A stretch of DNA of 64,000 nt from Pedobacter segetis (lineage in GTDB: Bacteria > Bacteroidota > Bacteroidia > Sphingobacteriales > Sphingobacteriaceae), in NCBI RefSeq assembly GCF_016623585.1, contig NZ_JAEHFY010000002.1:62001-126000 (forward strand), written 5' to 3'. The position numbers and the translations under genes are program-made. This document shows positions 8,367-17,514 of this stretch, in pieces. How positions within the stretch are numbered: the stretch's first letter is position 1; each line of letters starts with the position of its first letter. The notes under the pieces were generated by a model that ran no database searches, had not been told where the DNA came from, and saw nothing but the letters and a program-made list of their open reading frames with translations.

Positions 8367-10742
8367 CTAAAATCTTTTCCAAAAATCGCTAAAGATGTTT
8401 CTGCCTTCTTTTAATTTAGAATAGCTATTACCGTAATTATAACCATATCCATATTTGGTCCTTTGCACACCATTAAACACTATTTGAATATTATTGAGGT
8501 GTTTTTTGTTGTTTATCTCCCTTAAAAATTCTAATTCTTTGGTTTCTGTAAATCCTTGTTTAATGATGTATAAAGTAATATCCGTTAACCTAGAAAGAAT
8601 GGTTGCATCAGGGAAAAGGTGTACAGGTGCGCTGTTAATGATAATATCATCAAAATTATTTTTGAGGGCATCTATCAAATATTTTAATTGGGGCTTTTCT
8701 AACAATTCGGCAGGGTTGTTCACTATCGCACCGCTTGCTATAAAGTACAAGTTCGGGTTAAGCTCTGTTTGATGGATGATATCTTCTAGTTTAGCCTTAT
8801 CGTTTAAAAAATCAGTAATGCCGGGTTCTCTATCTTTTAGTTTAAAAGTTTCTTCTAGCTTAGGTTGCCGTAAGTTCATCTCTAGGATAATGGTTTTTCT
8901 AGAAACTTGTGCTAAGGTAATCCCTAAGTTACTACTTATAAAAGTTTTCCCTTCTTCGGGTAAACTTGATGTTACCAAAGTAACCCGCCCATTGGTTTTA
9001 TCGCCATAAAGATAGTACAGGTTGGTGCGAAGGGTTCTTAGCTGTTCTCTAATGGTACTGGTGCCCGTGGTTTCAAAAGAGATCAAACTCTTATTTTTTT
9101 GGAACGCTACCTCCCCAATAATTGGGATCTCTAAAACATTCTCTATATCGCTTGCGTTTATTACGCTTTCATTAAGGTTGTTTCTTAAGTAAATGATGCC
9201 AATGGGTAACGAAAACCCTAAAATAAGTGCCAAAGCCAAAGCAATTTCTTTTTTGGATGCCATTGCTTTACTGATATAAGCTTGGTCAACTATCCTTACC
9301 GTTGATACTAGGGTAGCGTAATTGGCAGCTATTTCTTCTCTTTTTTGCAATAAGTAGGTATATAACCCTTCTTTTACTGCTTGCTGTCTTTTAATGCTTA
9401 CCAGCTGACGTTCTTCTGTCGGGATTTTTTTTATTGAAGACTCTAATGCCGTATTAAACGATTGCAATTTTTCTTGTGTACTCAACAAAGATGATTTTAT
9501 GCTTGCTATGTTTTCTCTGATTGCGGCCCTTGTAGTGGCAATCTGCCTGTTCAGAGGTTCAAAATCGGGGTTGGTTTCAGGCGATACTGCCAATAAACTG
9601 GATTTTTGCAACAACAACCTCGATAAGCTTTCTATCAGTGAATTTAGCGCAGGATCATTTATTTCTAAAGTGGCTGGTGGGCGTGTGGTTAGCGGGGAGT
9701 TCACATAATTTTCAATTTCGTTAATAACGCTTAGTTTTACTTTTACATTGTTTAAGAGCCTATCGTTATCCTGCAAATTCTCTAAATTTATTTTGGCTTC
9801 CGTACTAATATCGGTAAGGCCACGGCTACTTTTAAATCCTTCAATATCTAATTCAACAATATTAAGTTCAGAGGTTAAAGAATCTAAGCGATTGTCTAAG
9901 AAAGCTAGGGTTGCTTTTGCGTTAAGTTCGTTCTCTTGTTTGCCGTAGTCTTTATAATCAGAAATGAGGGTGTTTAAAATATCCTTTCCCCGCTGTGCAA
10001 TTTCATCATCTAAGGTTAAAGAAACCGAGGTTGATAATTTGTTGGTTAAGGAAACATCTATGGCTTTTTGGTAGTCTAAAGCCAATTTTTCGCTATCTAA
10101 AAATGTTATCTGTATGGTTGCGCCTTTATATTCTGACAACAAATTTGTGGGCTCTAGCCTCCAAGTACCCCACGTATTGCTTAACAAGGTATTAAAATTA
10201 CATTCTTTTAGCTGGTTGTCTGGCGCTTTTAAGAAAAAACTCTTTTTATCTTTTATAACAATGTAAACAACCTGCTTTTTATCAGAATTGGCGTTTTTTC
10301 TTTGATTTGGCAATACCGGGTTAAACTGGATTAATCTTACCGGAGACGATTTATATAGATTGCTAAAAATCAATCCTTCCTTTTTGCGAAAAACCGTTGC
10401 CAATTGTAGCTCTTTTATAACTTGGCTGATCAGCCTGTTAGATTTGATGATCTCCATCTCATTCTCAATCTGCTTAGAAGAGCTTAGTAGATCTATCTGG
10501 CTAAGTGCCGATTGTTGATCGGGTGATTTCTTGTTCTCATTAATGATTAAGGTGGCGGTTATCTGGTAAGAAGGCTTGGCAAAATGTATGTAAACTACAG
10601 CTGCCGATAAGGCAAGCAATAATATCAAAACAAATAAAGGCCAATGGTAAAGGTATTTAACAAGGATGCTCTTTATACTGAAAGGTTTTTTATTTTCTTC
10701 AGGAATAATAAGCGTTGTTATTTGAGGTCTTTGCTTGGCCAT
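8367..10742 (-). CDS. Wzc-type polysaccharide copolymerase with tyrosine-rich tail and altered kinase motifs
   Basis: 791 residues. A first membrane span (about 34-52) is followed by the Wzz domain, a long periplasmic coiled-coil region (about 280-470) and a second span (about 500-520). A cytoplasmic bacterial tyrosine kinase (BY-kinase)-like domain follows from about 565, then a tail with tyrosines at 764, 766, 768, 770 and 774. Members of this family set chain length and drive export with Wza, cycling through autophosphorylation. The nucleotide site departs from consensus. Walker A is SSLPEEGKT (usual GEGKS/T); Walker A' is LEMNLRQP, with Asn623 where the D-L-R aspartate is expected; Walker B is IINSAPV, with Asn703 in place of Asp. 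Kinase activity may therefore be weak or lost. It starts 10 bp after wza ends. Confidence 0.88.
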   Translation of the reverse strand: MAKQRPQITTLIIPEENKKPFSIKSILVKYLYHWPLFVLILLLALSAAVVYIHFAKPSYQITATLIINENKKSPDQQSALSQIDLLSSSKQIENEMEIIKSNRLISQVIKELQLATVFRKKEGLIFSNLYKSSPVRLIQFNPVLPNQRKNANSDKKQVVYIVIKDKKSFFLKAPDNQLKECNFNTLLSNTWGTWRLEPTNLLSEYKGATIQITFLDSEKLALDYQKAIDVSLTNKLSTSVSLTLDDEIAQRGKDILNTLISDYKDYGKQENELNAKATLAFLDNRLDSLTSELNIVELDIEGFKSSRGLTDISTEAKINLENLQDNDRLLNNVKVKLSVINEIENYVNSPLTTRPPATLEINDPALNSLIESLSRLLLQKSSLLAVSPETNPDFEPLNRQIATTRAAIRENIASIKSSLLSTQEKLQSFNTALESSIKKIPTEERQLVSIKRQQAVKEGLYTYLLQKREEIAANYATLVSTVRIVDQAYISKAMASKKEIALALALILGFSLPIGIIYLRNNLNESVINASDIENVLEIPIIGEVAFQKNKSLISFETTGTSTIREQLRTLRTNLYYLYGDKTNGRVTLVTSSLPEEGKTFISSNLGITLAQVSRKTIILEMNLRQPKLEETFKLKDREPGITDFLNDKAKLEDIIHQTELNPNLYFIASGAIVNNPAELLEKPQLKYLIDALKNNFDDIIINSAPVHLFPDATILSRLTDITLYIIKQGFTETKELEFLREINNKKHLNNIQIVFNGVQRTKYGYGYNYGNSYSKLKEGRNIFSDFWKRF

Positions 10743-10751
10743 AAATTATAT

Positions 10752-11531
10752 TTACAACTTAAAAGTTGTTAATGTGATAGCAACAATAGATAATGCCGAT
10801 AATACTAGGGTTAGGGTGCGATAACCTATATCTACCGGGGCATATTTGGTGCGGCTAGGTTCTACATATATCTCGTCGTTGTTTTTAAGATAATAATAAG
10901 GAGATTCGAATATTTTTTTTGATGTTAAATCAATAGGTATGTATTTTCTAACGCCATCAATTTCCCTAACTAAAATCACATTTTTTCTTTTTGCCGTTAT
11001 ATTAAGATCGCCAGCCATGGCAAGTGCTTGGGTTACGGTGGCTCTTTCGTTCCTCAACGTAAAAACGTTTGGATTTTGTACGTCTCCGTAAACATAAATT
11101 TTGAAGTTTATTAGCCTTACATTTACGGTAGCATCCTTATAATAATTGAGTAAAAGCGGCCTCAATTTTTCTCTTACCTGTAAAGTAGTAAGGTCAGAAA
11201 CTTTTAATATCCCAATTAAGGGCAGTTCAATCTCTCCTTTTTCATTAACCAAATAACCCGTTACGGGGTTTTCAGATGAGTAATCGAAATTGTTCCCGTT
11301 TACCCGGTTTAGATTATAATTAAATATAGCTGAAGATTCTGGATTTCTGCTGTTTACATTAACACCTAAAATATCTCCGGGCTGTATGGTTAGTGGCGAG
11401 TAGTTAGAAACTTGTTCTTCGGTAGCTTTATTGTGGTTAAGATCTTGGAAATAAGGGATATTTTTATAAGAACTGCATGAACTGATTAAGGTAGCGAACA
11501 GCAGTAAGAGAAAAATATATGTTTTATTCAT
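10752..11531 (-). CDS. Wza-like outer-membrane polysaccharide export lipoprotein
   Basis: The N-terminus MNKTYIFLLLLFATLISSCS is a lipoprotein signal with lipobox ISSC. A Poly_export domain follows (SPLTIQPGDILGVNVNSRNP), then an SLBB-type region (VYGDVQNPNVFTLRNERATV and VILVREIDG). A C-terminal hydrophobic helix (TLTLVLSALSIVAITLTTF) is the expected outer-membrane segment. At 259 residues it matches the short Bacteroidota form rather than the longer enterobacterial Wza. It forms the outer-membrane channel for the polymer and docks onto the copolymerase encoded next. As first gene of the minus-strand run it should lie nearest the locus promoter, in the AT-rich stretch 11532-11758, where I find no exact TAnnTTTG box. 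Confidence 0.9.
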   Translation of the reverse strand: MNKTYIFLLLLFATLISSCSSYKNIPYFQDLNHNKATEEQVSNYSPLTIQPGDILGVNVNSRNPESSAIFNYNLNRVNGNNFDYSSENPVTGYLVNEKGEIELPLIGILKVSDLTTLQVREKLRPLLLNYYKDATVNVRLINFKIYVYGDVQNPNVFTLRNERATVTQALAMAGDLNITAKRKNVILVREIDGVRKYIPIDLTSKKIFESPYYYLKNNDEIYVEPSRTKYAPVDIGYRTLTLVLSALSIVAITLTTFKL

Positions 11532-11758
11532 ATAATCGATGGAATTATCTTTTGGGGTTAAATATAATGAATTATGTGTAATAGGGAAAAATAAAACAGG
11601 TAATAGATTTTTCTAACTCCATAAAGTCAAAAAAAAATTAAAAGAGCATGGAAAGGTAATTTAGATTTGGGGTTTTTAGATGTGAAATTTTAAACCTCGT
11701 TAAATTTCTTTTTTATTTCTTAAAAGTATTTCATTTATAAATATTTAGACGTTAAATC

Positions 11759-12667
11759 TTAAGCTTTAAACACTTTAGCCTCAATAAAAATTTGTTTGAT
11801 CATGGGTATCTGTGTTTTAATTTCTTTTTCTAAGCTGCAAATAATTTCTGCCAATTCTGTCCCTCGCAAATGATCTTTAAACTCTATATCTAAAGCTAAC
11901 AGAACTTCGTTAGGGCTTAATTGCATGGTTAAGGGCGAAAGTAATTTGTGCACATTTTTATTTGCCTTAACTATGCGTGTTATTATTTGTATCTGCTCTT
12001 TATTGGCACTTTCACCAATCAATAAATTTCTACTTTCAACTACCAACAAAACGGCAACAATGGCCAATAAAACGCCAATAGAAATAGAGGCTGCCCCATC
12101 AATAATCGGGTTGTTTAAGTAATGACTTAAGAATACGCCAATGGCTGCTATCAATAAGCCTAGTAAAGCCGCACCATCTTCAAAAATCACAATAAACAAA
12201 GATGGATCTTTACTCCCCCTCAATTTTTTAAAAAATTTACCATTTCCTTCTAATTTTAAAAAGCCTTTAACGGCAATAACAAATGAGGTGCCTTCAAATG
12301 CAAAGGCTGTGGCCAAAACAATATAATTCCAAAAAGGATCTGTTAATTCTTCTGGGTTTTTAATGTGTAATATCCCTTCATAAACAGACATCCCGCCACC
12401 TAAGCCAAAAATTAAGACCGCTACTATCAAAGACCAAAAGTAAATTTCTTGTCCATGCCCAAACGGATGGTTTTCATCTGCCGGTTTTTTGCTTCTTTTG
12501 ATTCCGATCAACAACAAAATTTGATTGCCAGAGTCAACTGCGCTATGTATGCCTTCAGAAAGCATGGAAGAACTTCCGGTAAAAGCGGCAGCAATAAATT
12601 TAATAATGGCTATGCCGATATTTGCCGCAAGGGCTGCATAGATGGAAACTTTAGAACTTGAGGTCAT
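11759..12667 (-). CDS. Cation diffusion facilitator (CDF) family metal transporter
   Basis: 302 residues with four to six membrane spans and a short cytoplasmic C-terminal domain. The metal-site signatures are present: SEGIHSAVDSGNQ in the second span region (H-x3-D) and IIDGAASISIG in the fifth. The loop HPFGHGQEIYFWS matches the family consensus. CDF proteins export Zn2+, Mn2+, Fe2+ or Co2+ in exchange for protons; specificity cannot be read here. This variant resembles the FieF-like group with a serine- and glycine-rich first span. It follows the META lipoprotein gene with a 2-bp gap, so the two are probably cotranscribed. Confidence 0.9.
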   Translation of the reverse strand: MTSSSKVSIYAALAANIGIAIIKFIAAAFTGSSSMLSEGIHSAVDSGNQILLLIGIKRSKKPADENHPFGHGQEIYFWSLIVAVLIFGLGGGMSVYEGILHIKNPEELTDPFWNYIVLATAFAFEGTSFVIAVKGFLKLEGNGKFFKKLRGSKDPSLFIVIFEDGAALLGLLIAAIGVFLSHYLNNPIIDGAASISIGVLLAIVAVLLVVESRNLLIGESANKEQIQIITRIVKANKNVHKLLSPLTMQLSPNEVLLALDIEFKDHLRGTELAEIICSLEKEIKTQIPMIKQIFIEAKVFKA

Positions 12668-12669
12668 GG

Positions 12670-13125
12670 TTAAAAATATATCGCTTTAAAAACCGCTAAA
12701 GGAGCTTTCTTGTTGATGTTTAAAGCAAGGGTATCGTTTTTTATGGTATAATTATCTGCCAGTTTAAAAACTTCTAAAAATTCTTTCTCATTAAAAGTAA
12801 CACCTTGGCAGGCTTTAAAGGTTGATATCATTTGAGAAAACGCAATTCTATTGCCATTTTGTAATTTGAATTTACCGCCAAAAGAATTGCAACCGGCAAA
12901 CCCTTTTAATAGGCTGTCTTTAGATTTTAACATAAAATAAACCTCTCTTTCTTGCAATGCAGACATGCTTACTTTTTGTCCCTCAAAAGTTATCAGCTTC
13001 CAATATTTATCTGTGATCATATTATTTTCTATATGATCCGGCGCAGCGTTCTTCAGCTTATTACTACAGCCAAAAAAAACAATTGTACCCATTATCATCA
13101 ATAATTTTAAGGATTGTGTTTTCAT
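12670..13125 (-). CDS. META domain (HslJ-like) lipoprotein
   Basis: The start at 13125 gives MKTQSLKLLMIMGTIVFFGC, a lipoprotein signal with lipobox FFGC; an upstream ATG at 13173 would run into ung and is unlikely. The 151-residue product has one META domain: DKYWKLITFEGQKV, then GFAGCNSFGGKF (the conserved G-x-x-G-C-N motif), MISTFKACQ and EKEFLEVFKLADNYTI. The fold is seen in HslJ, linked to heat and novobiocin tolerance in E. coli; the biochemical function of the family is not established. It lies directly upstream of the CDF gene. Confidence 0.85.
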   Translation of the reverse strand: MKTQSLKLLMIMGTIVFFGCSNKLKNAAPDHIENNMITDKYWKLITFEGQKVSMSALQEREVYFMLKSKDSLLKGFAGCNSFGGKFKLQNGNRIAFSQMISTFKACQGVTFNEKEFLEVFKLADNYTIKNDTLALNINKKAPLAVFKAIYF

Positions 13126-13153
13126 ATTTCTTTTAGCTTTTGTTATTCTGCCT

Positions 13154-13831
13154 TTAAGATAATTTCCAATCAATTTCTGTTTTACCCATATCTTTTAATA
13201 TTTGGTTGGTTTTACTAAACGGTTTAGAACCAAAAAAACCACTATATGCAGAAAACGGAGATGGGTGTGGAGATTTAATGATATGATGTTTTGTAACATC
13301 GATCAACTCTTCTTTGGCCTGGGCAAACTTGCCCCATAGAATAAAAACGATATTTGTTTTATTGTCTGATAAGGCCTTAATCACTTCATCTGTAAAAATC
13401 TCCCATCCTTGATCTTGGTGCGAGCCTGCCAAACCTGCACTAACCGTTAAGCTAGAGTTTAACAATAATACACCTTGTGTTGCCCAAGAGCTTAAATCCC
13501 CGTTTAGGGGAGCCTCAAAACCATTAATATCATCTTCTAACTCTTTAAAAATATTTTTTAGTGATGGTGGAAGCTTAATCCCTTTCTGCACAGAAAAGGA
13601 TAGGCCGTGTGCTTGGTTGGCACCATGATAAGGGTCTTGGCCCAATATCACTACTTTTACATCATCAAAAGGAGTAAGGGCAAAGGCCTTAAAAATATCA
13701 TCTCCTTTAGGATAAACTATTTTTCCGGCTTTTTTTTCGTCCGTTAGAAATTGTTTTAGAGATTTCATATAATCTTTCTCAAATTCTTGATCTAATACCT
13801 TTAACCAAGAAGATTCTAATTTAACCGACAT
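13154..13831 (-). CDS. ung: Uracil-DNA glycosylase
   Basis: Family 1 uracil-DNA glycosylase, which removes uracil from DNA at the start of base-excision repair. Motif A is GQDPYHGANQAHG (64-76; Asp66 is the expected water-activating residue) and motif B is HPSPFSAYSGFFG (His189 the catalytic histidine). LLLNSSLTV and ILWGKFAQ are further family hallmarks. The start at 13831 gives 225 residues, the usual bacterial length. The open frame extends to 14005 but would then cross the start of the divergent gene at 13914. The 82-bp intergenic region must hold both promoters. Confidence 0.96.
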   Translation of the reverse strand: MSVKLESSWLKVLDQEFEKDYMKSLKQFLTDEKKAGKIVYPKGDDIFKAFALTPFDDVKVVILGQDPYHGANQAHGLSFSVQKGIKLPPSLKNIFKELEDDINGFEAPLNGDLSSWATQGVLLLNSSLTVSAGLAGSHQDQGWEIFTDEVIKALSDNKTNIVFILWGKFAQAKEELIDVTKHHIIKSPHPSPFSAYSGFFGSKPFSKTNQILKDMGKTEIDWKLS

Positions 13832-13913
13832 ATTTATTTGTATTTTATTGATTAAAAGCGCAAATAAATGGATATTTGCGATCAATAAAAATAACACAAT
13901 AATTAAGCTAGAT

Positions 13914-14477
13914 ATGCCAAATTTTATAAGAATTATAGTTGCCGCTGTGATATTGGGGGCTGCCATTGCTTTGATCATCTTCTCTTCCTTTTGGGGATGG
14001 GGCATTTTATTGATATTTATGGCCCTATTGGTTTTTATTACCTATATATTTAATGAGCGTATGCTTTTGGCACAATGGTATCTAAGAAAAGAAAAAATGG
14101 ACAAAGCTGAGGCCACCTTGTATGGAATAAAAGATTATCATAAAGAGTTATACAAAGGCCAGTATGGTTACTACCAATTGTTGATCGGCTTAATAGAATC
14201 GAGGAAATCACCTATGAAATCTGAAAAATACTTTAAGAAAGCTTTAAGTTATGGCCTAACAATGGATCATAACATTGCGTTAGCAAATTTAAGTTTAGCT
14301 GGCGTAGAAATGGGCAAACGTAACAAAAGGGAAGCCCAACGTTTATTAAAAGAAGCAGAAAAAGCCGATAAAAACAAACTGATGGCAGAACAAATTAAGA
14401 TGATGAAAGGGCAAATGAACCTGTTGGATAAAACCCAACAAGTTCGTGGTGGAAAGGGTACTTATAGGCAGTATTAA
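13914..14477 (+). CDS. Small membrane-anchored TPR-like protein of unknown function
   Basis: 187 residues. Two adjacent hydrophobic segments (about 5-25 and 28-45) form a hairpin in the membrane. The rest is helical with tetratricopeptide-like units (MDKAEATLYGIKDYHKELYK, SEKYFKKALSYGLTMDHNIA, EAQRLLKEAEKADKN) and a basic, glycine-containing end. It presumably faces the cytoplasm and binds other proteins; no function is known to me. The start at 13914 places the first span at residue 3; a longer reading from 13848 would overlap the ung promoter region. Divergent from ung, with no operon partner. Confidence 0.72.
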   Translation: MPNFIRIIVAAVILGAAIALIIFSSFWGWGILLIFMALLVFITYIFNERMLLAQWYLRKEKMDKAEATLYGIKDYHKELYKGQYGYYQLLIGLIESRKSPMKSEKYFKKALSYGLTMDHNIALANLSLAGVEMGKRNKREAQRLLKEAEKADKNKLMAEQIKMMKGQMNLLDKTQQVRGGKGTYRQY

Positions 14478-14583
14478 CAATAATATTGATTTTTGATGGA
14501 AATTTTAAAACCATTAATTTTAAGAGAATACGTAGTTGATAGGGATAATAGGATACATATCTCTATAAGATTAAAAAAACCAA

Positions 14584-14608
14584 GTTGTAAAAAAGAAGGA
14601 TTTACAAC
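14584..14608 (-). terminator. Possible terminator downstream of bcp
   Basis: A perfect 8-bp inverted repeat, GTTGTAAA (14584-14591) with TTTACAAC (14601-14608), has a 9-nt loop. Read on the minus strand it is followed within a few bases by a T-rich run (complement of 14572-14580). It lies 66 bp beyond the bcp stop. Confidence 0.4.
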
Positions 14609-14673
14609 ATAGTAACATAAAAGCGAACTCTTAAAAGGCTAAAAAAGAACCGAGAAATGCCCTATTTCTAATC

Positions 14674-15135
14674 TTAAGCTAAAGCATCTAACACTTGCTG
14701 AGAAGAGTTTTTGGTGTCCACCTTTTCTATTACGGTAATGATTTTACCTTCTTCATCTATCAAAAAGGTTTTGCGGGCGGTACCCATGTATTTTTTGCCG
14801 TACATATTTTTTTCTACCCAAACGCCGTATTTTTCTACTATTTCTTTATCGGTATCGGCAATTAGCGTAAACGGAAGCTCAAACTTAGTTTCAAATTTTT
14901 TATGCGATTTCTCATCGTCTGTGCTTACGCCTACTACTTCAAATCCTTTACCCGTTAAAAATTGATAGTTATCCCTAAAATTACAAGCCTCTGCATTGCA
15001 ACCGGGCGTATTATCTTTCGGATAGAAATACAAGACCACTTTTTTGCCCTTAAAATCGCTTAGAGAAACGTTATCTCCATTTTGGTTTTTTGCGGTAAAA
15101 TTTGGGGCTACATCCCCTTTGCTAAACTCTAACAT
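14674..15135 (-). CDS. bcp: Thioredoxin-dependent thiol peroxidase (peroxiredoxin Q/BCP)
   Basis: 153-residue peroxiredoxin. The active site reads NTPGCNAEACNFRD, with peroxidatic Cys46 and a resolving Cys51 five residues later, the typical BCP arrangement. GDVAPNFTAKNQNGDNVSLS at the N-terminus and KKTF-like elements near the end (TARKTFLIDEEGKI) complete the fold. It reduces hydrogen peroxide and alkyl hydroperoxides with thioredoxin in the cytoplasm. It follows the M23 peptidase gene after 3 bp, so the two are likely cotranscribed although functionally unrelated. Confidence 0.96.
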   Translation of the reverse strand: MLEFSKGDVAPNFTAKNQNGDNVSLSDFKGKKVVLYFYPKDNTPGCNAEACNFRDNYQFLTGKGFEVVGVSTDDEKSHKKFETKFELPFTLIADTDKEIVEKYGVWVEKNMYGKKYMGTARKTFLIDEEGKIITVIEKVDTKNSSQQVLDALA

Positions 15136-15138
15136 TTT

Positions 15139-16854
15139 TTATTTATTAAATTGAACGGAATATATGTTTTTATTGTCTTTGTTATCGCTAACAATCAATC
15201 CGAAGGTATGTTTACCGGGCTTTAAATTTTTATCAAATTCATGCCATAATCTACCTGTTTTGTAATCGTATTCCATTAAAACCCACTCGCCATCAATATA
15301 TCCGTTAAAACTTTTAATGCCAGATAAATTATCGCTTATGCGTAAAACAACTTTGTTTTGTTGGCTAAGGTACGCACCTTGTTTAATGTTTAGTGGGATG
15401 ATGGAAGGAGGGATGCTGTCATAACGTAAATAAAAATCGCCAAAAACTTTTGGGTTTGCAATAATGTAACCGTCTTTAAGTTCTCCGCCTTGATAGCCGT
15501 AAACGGTATTAAAAACAACCAATTTATCTAATTTTTTTAATGTGCTATCTGGCTTTATGGCCAACTCATAAAAATCGTGAACTGGGGTATATTTATCGGC
15601 GATCTTATAAATTTTAGAGACCGAATAGCTAGGTTTCGCAGCTTCGCTATAATTAAAGTTTAAATCGTTATAAAGAATACCTTTTGGTAAATTTAGTTTA
15701 ATGTCTTCGTTATTATAATTATTTTCTTGGTTACATAGCATTTTAATTCCCGTATCTTTTGGTAAGGGTTTTAAAGCTAAATTAGGATCGTTCTTAACCT
15801 TAAGGGATAAGGTACTGGTATTACCGGCAATATCTTTTAAGATATATTCTAAAGTATGTAAATCATTATCATAAAATGAGATAAAACCATCGTTTACCAA
15901 TTTGTTGTAAAATTTGATTTTTGGGTTTTGTGAGGCGAAACCTTTTTGGACCGTAATACCTGTTTTTAATTTATAAGCATAATCTATATAGGCATTTACC
16001 GCCCTGGTATTATCGAAAGAAAATTTGTTGATAACGGTTTGATAAATGATGTTCCCATCCAGTTTAATAGTAGTAGAAAACAAACCGTTCTTGTTGGCAG
16101 ACCCGTCTTGCTGGTCATAAGCCATAATTCCCAATCCAAATTGCCCATTAACGGCGATCTCTTTGTTTTTACCCAAGTTGTAATTTCCATTGCTGCCATA
16201 AACTTGGTACGATTGTTTGGGTGTGAACTGATCAAACGGCCTTTCATTAATTTGATATAGGTAGAAACCACCGATAGTTGGTGGGATATGATCGGCAATT
16301 TCAATCCCTAAAGAAAGTGGATTGATGGTTTCCTCTGTTTGGGTGTTGCGCAGCTCGAAGTGTAAATGTGGCCCAGCAGCGCCTCCCGTACTTCCAGACC
16401 AAGCTATCACATCTCCTTTTTTCACGGGGATTTCTATGGGTGTAAGCATGAGGTCTTGCGTAAAAGAATGCTCCCTGTATTGATTGTTTTTTGCTACCTG
16501 CGCTATCAGTGGGTTAAACTTTTCAAGATGCCCGTAAACACTTGTAATCCCGTTTGGATGATTGATATAAAGTGCATTACCAAAACCTCCAATTTGTATC
16601 CTCAACCTAGAAATATAACCATCGGCAACAGCATAAACCGGGTAACCATCTCTTTGGTTGGTTTTTATATCTATGCCAGAGTGGAAATGATTTGGTCTTA
16701 TTTCCCCAAAACTCCCTGCCAAGTACATTTTTATATCTAAAGGATTGATGAAATAATCTTTAGAAATAGCAGGTACAGAATTGATTTGCGCACTTAAATT
16801 TAGATGGAAAAATAAGATTGAAATAAGTATGAACGTTTTTTTAAGGTAGTGCAT
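15139..16854 (-). CDS. Exported M23-family metallopeptidase (LytM domain)
   Basis: 571 residues with a signal peptide ending near SAQINS. The M23 domain comes first. RPNHFHSGIDI supplies the H-x3-D zinc ligands (His58, Asp62), and GPHLHFELR supplies H-x-H (163-165). The GYPVYAVADGYIS and INHPNGITSVYGHL strands lie in between. The remaining ~380 residues have beta-rich, Ig-like character (KIFNGY-type and PGKHTFGLIVSDNKDN) and no recognised motif. M23 enzymes cut peptidoglycan cross-bridges, or, when a ligand is missing, activate amidases; here all ligands are present, so an active periplasmic endopeptidase is likely. Confidence 0.9.
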   Translation of the reverse strand: MHYLKKTFILISILFFHLNLSAQINSVPAISKDYFINPLDIKMYLAGSFGEIRPNHFHSGIDIKTNQRDGYPVYAVADGYISRLRIQIGGFGNALYINHPNGITSVYGHLEKFNPLIAQVAKNNQYREHSFTQDLMLTPIEIPVKKGDVIAWSGSTGGAAGPHLHFELRNTQTEETINPLSLGIEIADHIPPTIGGFYLYQINERPFDQFTPKQSYQVYGSNGNYNLGKNKEIAVNGQFGLGIMAYDQQDGSANKNGLFSTTIKLDGNIIYQTVINKFSFDNTRAVNAYIDYAYKLKTGITVQKGFASQNPKIKFYNKLVNDGFISFYDNDLHTLEYILKDIAGNTSTLSLKVKNDPNLALKPLPKDTGIKMLCNQENNYNNEDIKLNLPKGILYNDLNFNYSEAAKPSYSVSKIYKIADKYTPVHDFYELAIKPDSTLKKLDKLVVFNTVYGYQGGELKDGYIIANPKVFGDFYLRYDSIPPSIIPLNIKQGAYLSQQNKVVLRISDNLSGIKSFNGYIDGEWVLMEYDYKTGRLWHEFDKNLKPGKHTFGLIVSDNKDNKNIYSVQFNK

Positions 16855-16868
16855 TTTTTTTTTTGATA

Positions 16869-17480
16869 CTATTTAATTTCGAAGTTTAACAACTCGTGTT
16901 GATCTAAATTACCGATGAGTTTATCACCAATGTTTACTTTCCCAACCCCGGCAGGTGTGCCAGTAAAAATAATATCTCCTTTTTTCAGGGTAAAGAACCG
17001 TGAGGCATAGGCAATCAATAGATCAAAGCTGTTGAGCATTTCTGCGGTGTTTCCTTTCTGTTTTTCGATACCGTTCACGCTTAGGTTAAATTCTATGGAA
17101 TTGGTGTCCCCAAAATCTGATTTTGGCAAAAACTCGCTTATTACGGCAGAGTTATCAAATGCTTTTGCAATTTCCCAAGGTAATCCCTTTGTTTTTTGTA
17201 ACGATTGTAGATCGCGGGCGGTAAAATCTATCCCTAAACCAATTTCTTCATAGTATTTATGGGCAAACTTTTCGGCAATGTTTTTCCCTTCTTTACAGAT
17301 TTTCAACAATACTTCTACCTCAAAATGAATATCCTCAGAAAAAGAAGGATGATAAAATGGTTTGTTATTTTTTAAAACTGCAGTATCAGGCTTTAAGAAC
17401 AACACGGGCTTATCTGGTATTTGGTTGCCCAATTCTTTGGCATGTTCGCTGTAATTTCTCCCTACGGCTATTATTTTCAT
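16869..17480 (-). CDS. Fumarylacetoacetate hydrolase (FAH) family protein
   Basis: 203 residues, the minimal FAH fold. It starts with MKIIAVGRNYSEHAKELGN. The metal ligands are visible in HFEVEVLL (E-x-E) and GLGIDFTARDLQ (Asp), with KGLPWEIAKAFDNSAV and FTGTPAGVGKV in family order. Members hydrolyse or decarboxylate acylpyruvates and related diketo acids, for example fumarylpyruvate or 2-hydroxyhepta-2,4-diene-dioate; the substrate cannot be assigned. No aromatic-degradation genes are nearby, so a housekeeping acylpyruvase or oxaloacetate decarboxylase role is equally possible. It is 14 bp upstream of the M23 gene. Confidence 0.88.
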   Translation of the reverse strand: MKIIAVGRNYSEHAKELGNQIPDKPVLFLKPDTAVLKNNKPFYHPSFSEDIHFEVEVLLKICKEGKNIAEKFAHKYYEEIGLGIDFTARDLQSLQKTKGLPWEIAKAFDNSAVISEFLPKSDFGDTNSIEFNLSVNGIEKQKGNTAEMLNSFDLLIAYASRFFTLKKGDIIFTGTPAGVGKVNIGDKLIGNLDQHELLNFEIK

Positions 17481-17514
17481 TTCAATTTTCTGTTTAAAGC
17501 CCTAAAATATAAAA

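Noticed and set aside
13832-14005. N-terminal extension of ung to 14005
   Set aside because: It would overlap the divergent TPR gene and add hydrophobic residues unlike any uracil-DNA glycosylase; the start at 13831 gives the normal length.
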